From Paraburkholderia sp. FT54 (GTDB taxonomy: Bacteria > Pseudomonadota > Gammaproteobacteria > Burkholderiales > Burkholderiaceae): a stretch of DNA of 64,000 nucleotides. Positions 54,953-63,417 of this stretch are shown here, piece by piece. The notes under the pieces are model-generated. The model had not been told where the DNA came from, did no database searches, and worked only from the letters and a program-made list of their open reading frames with translations. Location: positions 1,054,001 to 1,118,000 of the forward strand of contig NZ_CP134196.1 in NCBI RefSeq assembly GCF_031585635.1. Direction: 5' to 3'. A program made the position numbers and the translations under genes. Positions within the stretch are counted from its first letter, which is position 1. Every line of letters starts with the position of its first letter.

Positions 54953-56371
54953 CGCGGCCGAATCTGCGCGTGCGGATCGCGCTGTGGTTGTTGCTGCCGC
55001 TGCTCCTGCTGCTCGCATTGGACGCATGGCTCACGTATCAGCGTGCGATGAACGCGGCGCACGCGGCCTTCGACCGCACGCTCGAATTTTCGCTGCGCTC
55101 GATCCGCGACGGCATCCGCCTGCGCGACGGCGAGATCGAGGTCGATCTGCCGTACCTCGCGCTGGAGATGTTCGAATCGAACGGCGGCGGCAACATCTAC
55201 TATCAGATTCGCGAGGAAGGCGGCCGTGTGGTGACGGGCTATCCCGACTTGCCGGACCCCGGAAAAGGGCCGGGCGAGCCCTACAGCGTGCGGTTTTACG
55301 ACGACGTGTTTCGTGGCCGTCCGCTGCGCATCGCGATGCTCAGGCTGCCGGTACACGATGTGCCGAGTGCGCAGACACGCGTGGTGCTGGTGCGGGTCGG
55401 CGAAACGATCGAGCAGCGTCAGGCGCTGGCGCGCGAGATTCTGACCGGGGTCGCTGCAACAGGAAGGGTTGTTGGTGGTGCTCGCGCTCGGCATCGTCTG
55501 GTTGGGCGTGGCGCGCGGCTTGCGGCCGTTGAACCGCCTGTCGGCGAAAGTGGCCGCGCGCGCCGAGGACGATCCGACGCCGCTCGACACCGTCGGTCTG
55601 CCGAGCGAAGTGGCGCCGATGGTCGATTCGATCAATCAGTACATCGGCCGCACGCAGTTGATGCAGTCGTCGCGCCGGCGGTTTTTCAACGACGCCGCGC
55701 ATCAGTTGAAAACGCCGCTCGCGGTGATTCAGGCGGAGTCCGAACTGGCGCTGCGCGATATCGACGTCGCGGACGAGACTCTGGGGGGCAATCGTCGGCA
55801 AGGGGTGCATTTGCGGCGGCTGAATCGCGCCGTGCAACAGGCGGTGCGCATCGTGCAGCAGTTGCTGTCGCTGTCGCGCCTCGACGCGGACAGCGGCTAC
55901 ACGGTCAAGCATGCAGCAGTGCAGCTGCATAAGGTGGCGCGCAGCGTGACGCTCGACTGGTCGCCGGTGGCGCGTTCGCGCGGCATCGATCTCGGTTTCG
56001 AACAGGACGTGCGTGTCGACGTGATGGGCCAGATCGATCTGCTCGCGGAACTGGTCGGCAATCTGATCGACAACGCCATCCGTTATTCCGGCGACGGCGC
56101 GGTGATTACCGTGCGGGTCGCGCGCGAAGGCGGGCAGGCGTTGCTGCAGGTGATCGACAACGGGCCAGGCATTGCCGCCGGCGAACGCGAAGCGGTGTTC
56201 GAACGCTTCTATCGCAGCGAGGCGACGCAGGCGCTCGAAGGTAGCGGCCTGGGTTTGTCGATCGTGCGGGAAATCGCGCGCGTGCATGGCGCGCTGGTGG
56301 CGCTCACCGATGCGCAGGGTGGCGGGTTGGTCGTCAGCGTGTTGTTTCCGCCGTTGAGTACCGGTCAATAA
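54949..56371 (+). pseudogene. sensor histidine kinase (TctE/QseC-like) interrupted by a frameshift
   Basis: The gene starts with ATG 54949 overlapping the regulator stop. The first frame gives a membrane helix (IALWLLLPLLLLLALDAWLT) and a periplasmic sensor part through EQRQALAREILTG. At the run of four G (55447-55450) the frame is lost. One G fewer would continue with SLQQEGLLVVLALGIVWLGV, the second membrane helix, HAMP-like region and a full kinase core: FFNDAAHQLKTPLAVIQAE, LVGNLIDNAIRYS, DNGPGIAAGE and GSGLGLSIVREI. The intact protein would have about 473 residues. As read it is broken. A sequencing error in the G-run is equally possible; no upstream start explains the second part. Confidence 0.8.
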
Positions 56372-56546
56372 CGAATCCGTAATCAACGGGCAAGAGTGCC
56401 GTCATTTACCAGAACCAATAATGACCTGGCGGCGCTTCCTTCATGGCATATCCGATGCTCGAAAAATGATGGCCGTCCTGTAGGCATGCATCATCCAATT
56501 CCAGATTCTGGCCGAGCGTTATATCGTTTCCAGCAAGTGATCAAAC
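56372..56546. other. 175-bp gap before the cytochrome c gene
   Basis: I see no gene or clear terminator here. The stretch is moderately AT-rich, consistent with a promoter for the cytochrome gene. The ribosome-binding site before 56547 is weak. Confidence 0.3.
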
Positions 56547-57104
56547 ATGAGCGTAGCTAAAGACCCCTCTTTTCTTGTCCGTCATTCCAGGCTGAGCACT
56601 TTCGCTGCAACCGTTGTCGCGGTCGTCGCGGCCGGATTCGGTTTTGTGTATTCGGGCCTGTACGATGTGTCGGCCGCATCCGGACACAACCCGCTTGTCG
56701 CCTGGGTGCTGCATAAGACTTACATGCAATCGCTGCACCGCCATGCGGCCGCTGTCCAGGTGCCGACCGACCTGATGACCGTCGCCAACGTCGAAGCCGG
56801 CGCCCGTCTCTACCGGAACACCTGCGCGGCGTGTCACGGCGCGCCGGGACAAACGCTGAGCCCGATCGGTCAGGGCATCCTTCCGATCGCGCCGGAATTG
56901 CTAAGCGCAACACGCCGCAACAACCCACAGATGATGTTCTGGGTGATCAAGAACGGTGTGAAAATGACCGCGATGCCTGCGTTCGGCAAGACGCAAGACG
57001 ACCAGACGATTTGGGACTTAACGGCGTTCCTGTATAAAGGACGCGGCATTTCCGCTCAGGACTTCGAAAAGCTGAGCGCAAGCAAACCGAACACCCAGCC
57101 GTAA
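56547..57104 (+). CDS. membrane-anchored c-type cytochrome
   Basis: The 185-residue product has an N-terminal membrane anchor (FAATVVAVVAAGFGFVYSGL) and a class I cytochrome c domain. The haem site is CAACHG in ARLYRNTCAACHGAPGQ, and the axial Met is in GVKMTAMPAFGKTQDDQTIW. The last segment is DLTAFLYKGRG. Single-haem, periplasmic, membrane-tethered proteins of this type carry electrons to oxidases or dehydrogenases. No partner oxidoreductase gene adjoins it; ChrA follows after 143 bases but is unrelated in known biology. Family is firm, partner unknown. Confidence 0.9.
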   Translation: MSVAKDPSFLVRHSRLSTFAATVVAVVAAGFGFVYSGLYDVSAASGHNPLVAWVLHKTYMQSLHRHAAAVQVPTDLMTVANVEAGARLYRNTCAACHGAPGQTLSPIGQGILPIAPELLSATRRNNPQMMFWVIKNGVKMTAMPAFGKTQDDQTIWDLTAFLYKGRGISAQDFEKLSASKPNTQP

Positions 57105-57247
57105 GCGATGTCCGTTGAACGAACGGCAAAGACCTCCTGGCGGCGGAAATTTTTTGAGCATCGGGCACTTCCGGGCCGGCGCGCACGCGCATAACCGTCC
57201 GGGTCATGTGGGCGCCCTGGTCTTTCAATCTGGAAAACCGGCAGTTC

Positions 57248-58480
57248 ATGGAAACTGGTATGAGGTCATCCCACTCGAGTCGGGCGAGTGCCGCGCTGGA
57301 GGTTCTCGCGGTGTTTCTCAGGTTGGGGCTGACGTGTTTTGGCGGCCCCATAGCGCATTTGGGATACTTCCGCCGGGAGTTCGTCGAGCTGCGCCGCTGG
57401 CTCGATGACGAAACCTTCACCGATCTGGTCGGACTGTGTCAGTTCCTTCCAGGACCGGCGAGCAGCCAGGTGGGATTCTCGATTGGACTCCTGCGAGCCG
57501 GGTGGCTTGGGGGGCTCGCGGCCTGGTTCGGATTCACGCTGCCTTCAGTCCTCCTGTTGCTTGGCTTTGCAGTTGTTGCTCCGAGCCTTGGCGGCCCGCT
57601 CGGCAGCGGCTTGATCCATGGCCTGAAGCTTGTCGCCGTGGCTGTCGTCGCTCAGGCGGTTTGGGATATGGCACGGCGCCTGTGTCCGGATCGACGCCGT
57701 GCTGCCATTGCGCTCATCGCAATCGTGGTGCTCGCCATTCTGACGACCGTCTATGCGCAACTCATCGTTATCGCTCTCGGCGCTGTGCTCGGACTCGGGT
57801 TGTGCGAGAGGACATCGTCAGACACCCGTCGCGGACCGCAGCATACTCACGGTTTCCGCGTTTCCCGCACGGTGGGTACGGTCGCGTTGATCCTCTTCTG
57901 TGTTCTGCTGCTCGGGCTTCCGGCGCTGGTCGGACTCCACGCGGGTCAGGCGGTCAAGGTCTTCGAAGCCTTCTATCGCTCGGGTGCCCTGGTGTTCGGC
58001 GGCGGTCACGTCGTGCTCCCGCTTCTGCAACAGCAAACCGTCGCGACCGGCTGGGTTTCGCCGAACGACTTTCTTGCGGGCTACGGTGCCGCGCAGGCCG
58101 TGCCGGGCCCCTTGTTCACGTTCGCCGCATTTCTCGGCTGGATGATGGCGGACGCGCCGAATCACTGGAGCGGCGCATTGCTCGCTACCGCGGGCATTTT
58201 CCTCCCAGGTCTGCTACTCGTGCTCGCGGCGCTACCGTACTGGCAAGCGCTGCGCGCACACCCGTCGATGACTGCACTGCTTGCCGGAGTGAATGCCGCG
58301 GTCGTTGGACTGCTGGCGAGCGCGCTGTACTCACCGGTCTGGACCAGTGCGGTTCTCTCGGAACTCGACTTTGCGATCGCGGCCATCGGTTTTTTCCTGC
58401 TGACGCGCTGGAAGATTCCACCGCTCGTCGTCGTTGTGCTCTGTGCGCTGGCTGGCGTTGCCGAGGCGACCTTGCACTGA
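57248..58480 (+). CDS. chrA: chromate transporter
   Basis: The 410-residue product is a two-domain ChrA of the long form, with about ten to twelve membrane helices. Both domains have the family blocks: FLRLGLTCFGGPIAHLGYFR, CQFLPGPASSQVGFSIGLLR and, in the second half, YRSGALVFGGGHVVLPLLQQ and GAAQAVPGPLFTFAAFLGWM. ChrA exports chromate from the cytoplasm. The start at 57248 gives METGMRSSHSS; an ATG four codons later is possible. No chrB regulator is adjacent, so local control is not evident. The preceding gene is the cytochrome c. Confidence 0.93.
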   Translation: METGMRSSHSSRASAALEVLAVFLRLGLTCFGGPIAHLGYFRREFVELRRWLDDETFTDLVGLCQFLPGPASSQVGFSIGLLRAGWLGGLAAWFGFTLPSVLLLLGFAVVAPSLGGPLGSGLIHGLKLVAVAVVAQAVWDMARRLCPDRRRAAIALIAIVVLAILTTVYAQLIVIALGAVLGLGLCERTSSDTRRGPQHTHGFRVSRTVGTVALILFCVLLLGLPALVGLHAGQAVKVFEAFYRSGALVFGGGHVVLPLLQQQTVATGWVSPNDFLAGYGAAQAVPGPLFTFAAFLGWMMADAPNHWSGALLATAGIFLPGLLLVLAALPYWQALRAHPSMTALLAGVNAAVVGLLASALYSPVWTSAVLSELDFAIAAIGFFLLTRWKIPPLVVVVLCALAGVAEATLH

Positions 58481-58665
58481 GTCGATGATTGCATGACGAG
58501 CGTGGAGCATGCGAATCAAGAACCCAAACGGTAAAGTGGACTGAAATCGGCACGATGCCGCGCCACTGTCAAACATCCTGACACCCCGACGTCATGACCG
58601 TTATCCGCTCGCATGCCGACGGTCGCAAACCCGCCATTGAAAACGGCGTGACGTTGGCGAACCAC

Positions 58666-59817
58666 TCAGCGTCGGATCGGAAAGCGCCGTGCGTAAGCGG
58701 TGGGTGACGTGTCGCCGCCCCACGTTTCGCCATCGATCAATACGGTCGAAGCGCCTTCTGCCGGCACCGCCACGTTCACAGCGCTGGCCGCCTCGCGATA
58801 CAACTGCGTCTGGTTGATCCGCGCGGCAATGTCCGCATAATCCGCGCGCGCGTCGATCATGCCCCAGCGTTCGAACTGCGTGAGAAACCACGCGCCCTCG
58901 AACGCTTGCGGGTCGTTCACCACGCCGTTGTCGAAGAAGCGCATGGGCAGACCGCCCGGTGCGGAAGCGGCAATTTCGTTGCCCAGACGCGCCGCGATCA
59001 ACGTTTCATCGATACCGACATACTCGGGCCGCGCGAGCCAGCGCGCGATTTCCTCGCGATGCCCCGCGCCGTCGAGCCAGCGGCACGCTTCGAGCATGGT
59101 CCGCACGAGCGCGCGTGCGGCATGCGGATTCGCGCTGACAAAATCGCGCCGGCACGCCAGCACTTTGTCGGGATGATCGGGCCACACGTCGCTCGTATAA
59201 GCGATCGTTCTGCCGACGCCTCGCGCTTGCGCCTGCGCGTTCCACGGCTCGCCGACGCACAGGCCGTCGAGCTTGTCTTCGGCGAGCGCCGCGACCATTT
59301 GCGGCGGGGGAATCGCTACGCTCTCGATATCGCGCAACGGATCCACGCCTTGCGACGCGAGCCAGTAGTACAGCCACATCGCATGCGTGCCGGTCGGGAA
59401 AGTTTGCGCGAAGACCGGCTTGCGGCCGAGCGTTGCGAGCGCCCTGGGCAGCGTGCCGTGTTCGGCGAGCGCATCCGCGAGACGGTTCGAGAGCGTAATG
59501 GCCTGGCCGTTGCGGTTGAGCACCATCAGCACGGCCATATCCGTTTGCGGTCCGCCGAGACCCAGTTGCACGCCGTAGACGAGTCCGTAGAGCGCGTGGG
59601 CCGCATCCAGATCGCCCGACAGCAGTTTGTCGCGCACGGCCGCCCATGACGGCTGGCGGGACAGTTCCAGCGTCAGGCCATGTGCATGGCCGAATTCGAG
59701 CAGCTTGGCGGCGACGAGCGGCGCGGCGTCCGAGAGCGCCACGAAGCCGAGCCGCAAATGGGTCTTCTCGAGCGGTCCCGAAGTGGACGTGGTGGCGAGT
59801 GAAGTAGGAGAGTTCAT
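58666..59817 (-). CDS. nasS: nitrate-sensing NasS-type protein (NrtA/CmpA family without signal peptide)
   Basis: The 383-residue product has the NrtA/CmpA binding fold: RLGFVALSDAAPLVAAKLLE, LSRQPSWAAVRDKLLSGDLD, AAHALYGLVYGVQLGLGGPQ, PTGTHAMWLYYWLASQGVDP and LDGLCVGEPWNAQAQARGVG. It lacks an export signal (MNSPTSLATTSTSGPLEKTH leads straight into the fold), so it is a cytoplasmic sensor as NasS is. NasS holds the antiterminator NasT when nitrate or nitrite is absent and releases it when they bind. It follows nasT by ten bases on the same strand. No nitrate reductase or transporter genes lie in the window. Confidence 0.88.
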   Translation of the reverse strand: MNSPTSLATTSTSGPLEKTHLRLGFVALSDAAPLVAAKLLEFGHAHGLTLELSRQPSWAAVRDKLLSGDLDAAHALYGLVYGVQLGLGGPQTDMAVLMVLNRNGQAITLSNRLADALAEHGTLPRALATLGRKPVFAQTFPTGTHAMWLYYWLASQGVDPLRDIESVAIPPPQMVAALAEDKLDGLCVGEPWNAQAQARGVGRTIAYTSDVWPDHPDKVLACRRDFVSANPHAARALVRTMLEACRWLDGAGHREEIARWLARPEYVGIDETLIAARLGNEIAASAPGGLPMRFFDNGVVNDPQAFEGAWFLTQFERWGMIDARADYADIAARINQTQLYREAASAVNVAVPAEGASTVLIDGETWGGDTSPTAYARRFPIRR

Positions 59818-59827
59818 GGACGGCGCT

Positions 59828-60403
59828 TCATTTGAGCGAGTCAGCCGCAGCGATGATGGCGCGCGCGACCTCGGCGAGTTTGACGCCCTGGTTCATCGCG
59901 CGTTTGCGCAGATTGGCATAGGCGGCGTGCTCGGTGATTTTTTGCTGATCCATCAGGATGCGCTTGGCGCGATCGATCAGCTTGCGCTCGGCGAGTTCGT
60001 TTTCGACTTGCGCAAGACGTTCGCGCAATTGGGATTCCTGCGCAAAACGCGCGAGCGCGACTTCGAGGATCGGCGCGAGACGCTCGGTCGCAAGACCTTC
60101 GACGAGATATGCCGTGACGCCCGCGCCGACGGCGTCGCGAATCAATTGCTGGTTGGCGTCGTGGCTGAACATCAGCACCGGACGCGGCGCGGTGGCGTTC
60201 ATCACGGCGAGTTGTTCGAGCGTATCGCGCGACGGCGATTCCGTGTCGATGATGATGACATCCGGCCGCTCGCTCTGCACTACGCGATGCAGCACTTGCG
60301 GCGTGGCGGTGCTCGCCAGCATCTCGTAGCCGAGGCGGGCAAGGGCGTCGCGGAGATCGCCGATGGGCTTATCGGTGTCGGTTACGAGGAGAACGCGCAG
60401 CAT
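59828..60403 (-). CDS. nasT: ANTAR-domain antiterminator NasT
   Basis: The 191-residue product has a receiver-like domain (RVLLVTDTDKPIGDLRDALA, with Asp in DVIIIDTESPSRDTLEQLA) and a C-terminal ANTAR RNA-binding domain (about residues 130-190: AERKLIDRAKRILMDQQKIT, then EHAAYANLRKRAMNQGVKLA). ANTAR proteins bind paired RNA hairpins in leaders and prevent termination, here of nitrate assimilation operons. The receiver has no full phosphorylation site pattern typical of kinases' partners, in line with control by NasS binding. The start at 60403 matches the fold. It is upstream of nasS in one transcript. Confidence 0.88.
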   Translation of the reverse strand: MLRVLLVTDTDKPIGDLRDALARLGYEMLASTATPQVLHRVVQSERPDVIIIDTESPSRDTLEQLAVMNATAPRPVLMFSHDANQQLIRDAVGAGVTAYLVEGLATERLAPILEVALARFAQESQLRERLAQVENELAERKLIDRAKRILMDQQKITEHAAYANLRKRAMNQGVKLAEVARAIIAAADSLK

Positions 60404-60585
60404 GGAATGGAGTTTTATCGACGGCTAGCCTTGGATAAAGCAATGCCTATGCCAATCGACGCATGCGCAGGTGGGACGAAAGCAGTCACGGACTTGGCGA
60501 CCGCGTGGAAAACCGCCACTGCACCTGCGCGGGGCACGCGCGGCCGATGCACCGAAGCGGCGCATCGCGGCCCCGCTCAGCACCC

Positions 60586-60615
60586 CAACGCTCGGCACCT
60601 CAACGCTCGGCACCT
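60586..60615. repeat. two exact 15-bp tandem copies just before the MFS stop
   Basis: CAACGCTCGGCACCT occurs at 60586-60600 and 60601-60615 head to tail, followed by a partial third copy (CAACGCC). A degenerate copy (CTCAGCACCC) precedes them. The repeats touch the stop codon of the MFS gene (60615-60617 on the minus strand) and lie between it and nasT. Function unknown. Confidence 0.75.
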
Positions 60616-61856
60616 CAACGCCAATCGCTGTAACTGCGGGGCGAGAACAGAAAACTCACAGCGATCATGGCGACGACGCAGCCGGCCAGCATGATCCATG
60701 CGGCGCCGAAGCTGCCGCTCCAACCTCGCACGAGGCCGGCAACGACCGGCGCAACTGCCGCCACGATGAAGCCGACACCCTGGGTGAACGCGACGAGCTT
60801 GCCGGCCACTCGATGATCGGCCGAATGATCCATGGCGGTTACGAGCGTCAACGAAAAAGTCCCGCCCAGTCCCGCGCCTGCCACGCCGACCCACAGCAGA
60901 GGCGCGGCATCGGGCCAGACAATCAGGCCCAGCAACCCGGATAGTTGCGCCGCGAGGCCGAGCATCAGCCACGGCCGCCGATCCCGGAACGAGGCCGCAG
61001 CGAGTGGCAGCAGCAAGGCCGCTGCGGCCTGGAACACCGTCATGCCTGCCAGCAGCGAACCGCTTGCCGCGACGCCCACGCCACGCTGCTGATAAAACGC
61101 CGGCAACCACGCGACGAGACTGGTATAGCCGCCGTTGACAATGCCGAAGTAGAGGCCGAGCGTCCACGCGCGCCGCGTGCGCCACAGCGAAAGGGCGAGG
61201 GCATTCGCAGAAGCATTCTGTACCGCGGTGCTGTTCGAAACGGACCGACGGTTCAATGCCCACCAGCAGACCAGCGCGGCGCAAGCCGGAATCGCCCATA
61301 CCGCGAGCCCCGCATGCCACGACCCCGTCATGCGGCTCACCCATGGACTCACACTCGCGCCCAGCCCGCCGCCGCCCATGATGGACGCCGAGAACACACC
61401 CATCGCGAGCGGCACGCGCGCATGAAAGCGCTGCTTCATGACGGCGGGCAACAGCGCCTGGATCGCCGCGACGCCCACGCCCGCGAGCAACGCGGTGGCG
61501 AGCAATGCCGCGCCGGTCGATGCAGTCCAGCGCGCCGCGCACGCCAGCGCGATGGCCAGCAAGCCGAGCGCGACACCGCGCGTTTCGCCGATCCTGCGAG
61601 TCAGCGCGCCCGCGCCGAATGCGCCGACGCCCATCGCGACGACCGGCAGGCTGGTCAGCAACGACGCGCCGTAGAAGCTGAGGCCGGTTGCCTCGCGGAT
61701 CGTCGTCATCAAAGGGCTGATCGAAGTCAGCAGCGGGCGCAGATTGATGCCGATCACGATGATCGCGCCCAGCCACACGACGTCGCGCCACTTCAGCGCC
61801 GTCGTGGCGTGGTGAGCGGGCCTGCGGGCCGGGCTGGCGCTGGAGTGCGAGTTCAC
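60615..61856 (-). CDS. MFS transporter, CynX/NimT family
   Basis: The 413-residue product has twelve predicted membrane helices and the CynX/NimT pattern: NLRPLLTSISPLMTTIREAT and LSFYGASLLTSLPVVAMGVG, LAGVGVAAIQALLPAVMKQR, GSLLAGMTVFQAAAALLLPL, GLGGTFSLTLVTAMDHSADH. The family includes the cyanate carrier CynX and the 2-nitroimidazole exporter NimT (YeaN). No cyanase gene is present. I take GTG 61856 (after AGGATC) as start, because the earlier ATG at 61946 lies inside an operator-like palindrome. The first 25 residues are cytoplasmic. Two TGGTnnACCA sites lie upstream and suggest GntR-type control. Confidence 0.82.
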   Translation of the reverse strand: MNSHSSASPARRPAHHATTALKWRDVVWLGAIIVIGINLRPLLTSISPLMTTIREATGLSFYGASLLTSLPVVAMGVGAFGAGALTRRIGETRGVALGLLAIALACAARWTASTGAALLATALLAGVGVAAIQALLPAVMKQRFHARVPLAMGVFSASIMGGGGLGASVSPWVSRMTGSWHAGLAVWAIPACAALVCWWALNRRSVSNSTAVQNASANALALSLWRTRRAWTLGLYFGIVNGGYTSLVAWLPAFYQQRGVGVAASGSLLAGMTVFQAAAALLLPLAAASFRDRRPWLMLGLAAQLSGLLGLIVWPDAAPLLWVGVAGAGLGGTFSLTLVTAMDHSADHRVAGKLVAFTQGVGFIVAAVAPVVAGLVRGWSGSFGAAWIMLAGCVVAMIAVSFLFSPRSYSDWR

Positions 61857-61911
61857 AAGGATCCTGTTGGCGAGGGACGGGCGGTGTGAAAAACCGTGCG
61901 AGGTTCGGTTT

Positions 61912-61946
61912 TTGGTCAACCATAGTATCAAAAAATGGTTAACCAT
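61912..61946. promoter_or_regulatory. two tandem TGGTnnACCA palindromes, GntR/FadR-type operator candidates
   Basis: TTGGTCAACCAT at 61912-61923 contains TGGTCAACCA (61913-61922). ATGGTTAACCAT at 61935-61946 is a perfect 12-bp palindrome containing TGGTTAACCA. Their centres are 23 bp apart, about two helical turns. The TGGTnnACCA form is typical of FadR-subfamily GntR regulators. They lie 60-90 bases upstream of the MFS start at 61856. No GntR gene is in the window; NimT-type carriers are often paired with one. Confidence 0.6.
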
Positions 61947-62155
61947 TTCAGTGATGTCCGGTATAGCTCGCAGGATAGGGGCAGGTCTGCGCTTTGCGTG
62001 TCGAGCGCAATATGTGGTCGCGGAACTGCGCGCGCGATGAGGCGATCGGCACTCGAAGCGCCTCGCGATTGCTCGTTGCTCTGACGTCGACTGCGGCGAC
62101 TACTGCAGATAGCCGTCTGTGTTGAATAGCCGTTCAACGGGCCTGATTCGACTTG
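61947..62155. other. 209-bp gap between the MFS operator and the LysR gene end
   Basis: I see no gene here. An Arg/Ser-rich frame (61928-62137, minus) is not protein-like. The stretch lies upstream of the MFS gene and just beyond the stop of the LysR gene at 62156. Confidence 0.3.
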
Positions 62156-63070
62156 CTAATTTGTACTCGTCAAGGCGACGATAAAGTCGAGAAATACCCG
62201 TGTCCTGGCCGGCGTGTGATGCCGCGATGGATGGTACGCATAGAGCGGGAAGCGCTCATCCGGCCAGTCCGGGAACAGATTGACGAGCCGTCCTTCCCGG
62301 ATCAGGGGCTCGGCTCCGAGCAGAAGCATTTGCGCGACGCCCGAGCCGGCGAGGCACGCGTTCAGGAGTGCGCTCGGATCGTTCACCGTAAGCCGTCCGT
62401 TCGTTTCGACAACAAGCTTTTTGCGCTTGCGATGAAATTCCCACGGATAGGGCTTGCCGGTTTCCGGGTTGCGGAATTCCAGACACCTGTGCACGCCGCG
62501 ACCCAGCTCTTGGGGCTCCGCTGGCCGCCCCCTGCGAGCGAGGTACGAGGGCGATGCGACGGTGACCACCGCGGTGTCAAGGAGCTTTCGCGCAATCAGA
62601 CTGGATGAGCGAGGTTCGCCAAATCGCAACGCCAGATCGAAGCCGTCCATGATGAGATCGCCGAGCTGATCTCTCGCAATGAACTCGATTTCAAGTTCAG
62701 GATGCATATCCATGAATTCGTCGAGCTTCGGGCCCAGAATGATTCGGAAGAAAGCCGGATCGAGATTGACGCGCAGTTTCCCGCGCACTGTCGCCGCGCC
62801 TCCCGCCGCGGCGGCTGCTGCTTCTTCCATTCCCCTCAGGTGCGGCATGACCTGCTCGTAGAACCGTCGACCTTCGTCAGTAAGGGAAACGGCGCGGGTC
62901 GTCCGGTTGAATAGCCGTATTTTCAGCCGTCTTTCGAGTCGGGCGATGGCCCGGCTAACGCCGGGTGGCGACATGCCCATCACTTCGGAGGCGGCTGCGA
63001 ACGTCCCCGCGTCGACGACGGCAGCAAACACGCTGATACCGCTAGAGAGATTCTCGCTGGACGATCTCAT
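62156..63070 (-). CDS. LysR-family transcriptional regulator
   Basis: The 304-residue product has the LysR N terminus (SGISVFAAVVDAGTFAAASE, then MSPPGVSRAIARLERRLKIR, FNRTTRAVSLTDEGRRFYEQ) and an effector domain with KLRVNLDPAFFRIILGPKLD and FDLALRFGEPRSSSLIARKL. The last part has ACLAGSGVAQMLL and an uncommonly basic segment (YPWEFHRKRKK). This CrgA/PecT-like type often regulates the divergent reductase. Here the divergent gene at 63418 encodes an NmrA-like reductase. The start at 63070 is an ATG with GAGATC just upstream. An inverted repeat lies in the shared region. Confidence 0.9.
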   Translation of the reverse strand: MRSSSENLSSGISVFAAVVDAGTFAAASEVMGMSPPGVSRAIARLERRLKIRLFNRTTRAVSLTDEGRRFYEQVMPHLRGMEEAAAAAAGGAATVRGKLRVNLDPAFFRIILGPKLDEFMDMHPELEIEFIARDQLGDLIMDGFDLALRFGEPRSSSLIARKLLDTAVVTVASPSYLARRGRPAEPQELGRGVHRCLEFRNPETGKPYPWEFHRKRKKLVVETNGRLTVNDPSALLNACLAGSGVAQMLLLGAEPLIREGRLVNLFPDWPDERFPLYAYHPSRHHTPARTRVFLDFIVALTSTN

Positions 63071-63417
63071 AGGTGCTGCATCCTCGTCATTTGACGGTCG
63101 GAAGACGTTCAGTCGAACGCCAGCATGCCACGCAGGAGGACTTCGACTCGCAGCCGCGATCGAAGGCCACGTCGCCGGTTCCGAACGTTCGATTCAGTAC
63201 CGCGTGCGGGTCGTGATTGGTTGGCACCGCATAGTGCGTTACACATCGCACTATGACTCATTAGTAACCATCAGTCATTTTACAAGTGCCATTCGTGTCA
63301 TTTTGTTTCTCATCGCGTTTATCCACAATGCATCCCAACAGTACGCTCACGGCTTGCAGCAAGCCTGAGCGCCGCTCGCGGAGCGGCACACGTCTATCTA
63401 CGCAAGGAGAAACTGCA
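63071..63417. promoter_or_regulatory. 347-bp divergent region between LysR and NmrA-like genes with inverted repeat
   Basis: CATAGTGCG (63230-63238) and CGCACTATG (63247-63255) are perfect reverse complements with 8 bases between. They sit near the middle of the gap, in AT-richer DNA (about 63225-63330), a good position for an operator. AAGGAG precedes the ATG at 63418. An A/T-rich tract TCATTTTGTTTCTC near 63297 may hold the reductase promoter. Confidence 0.45.
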
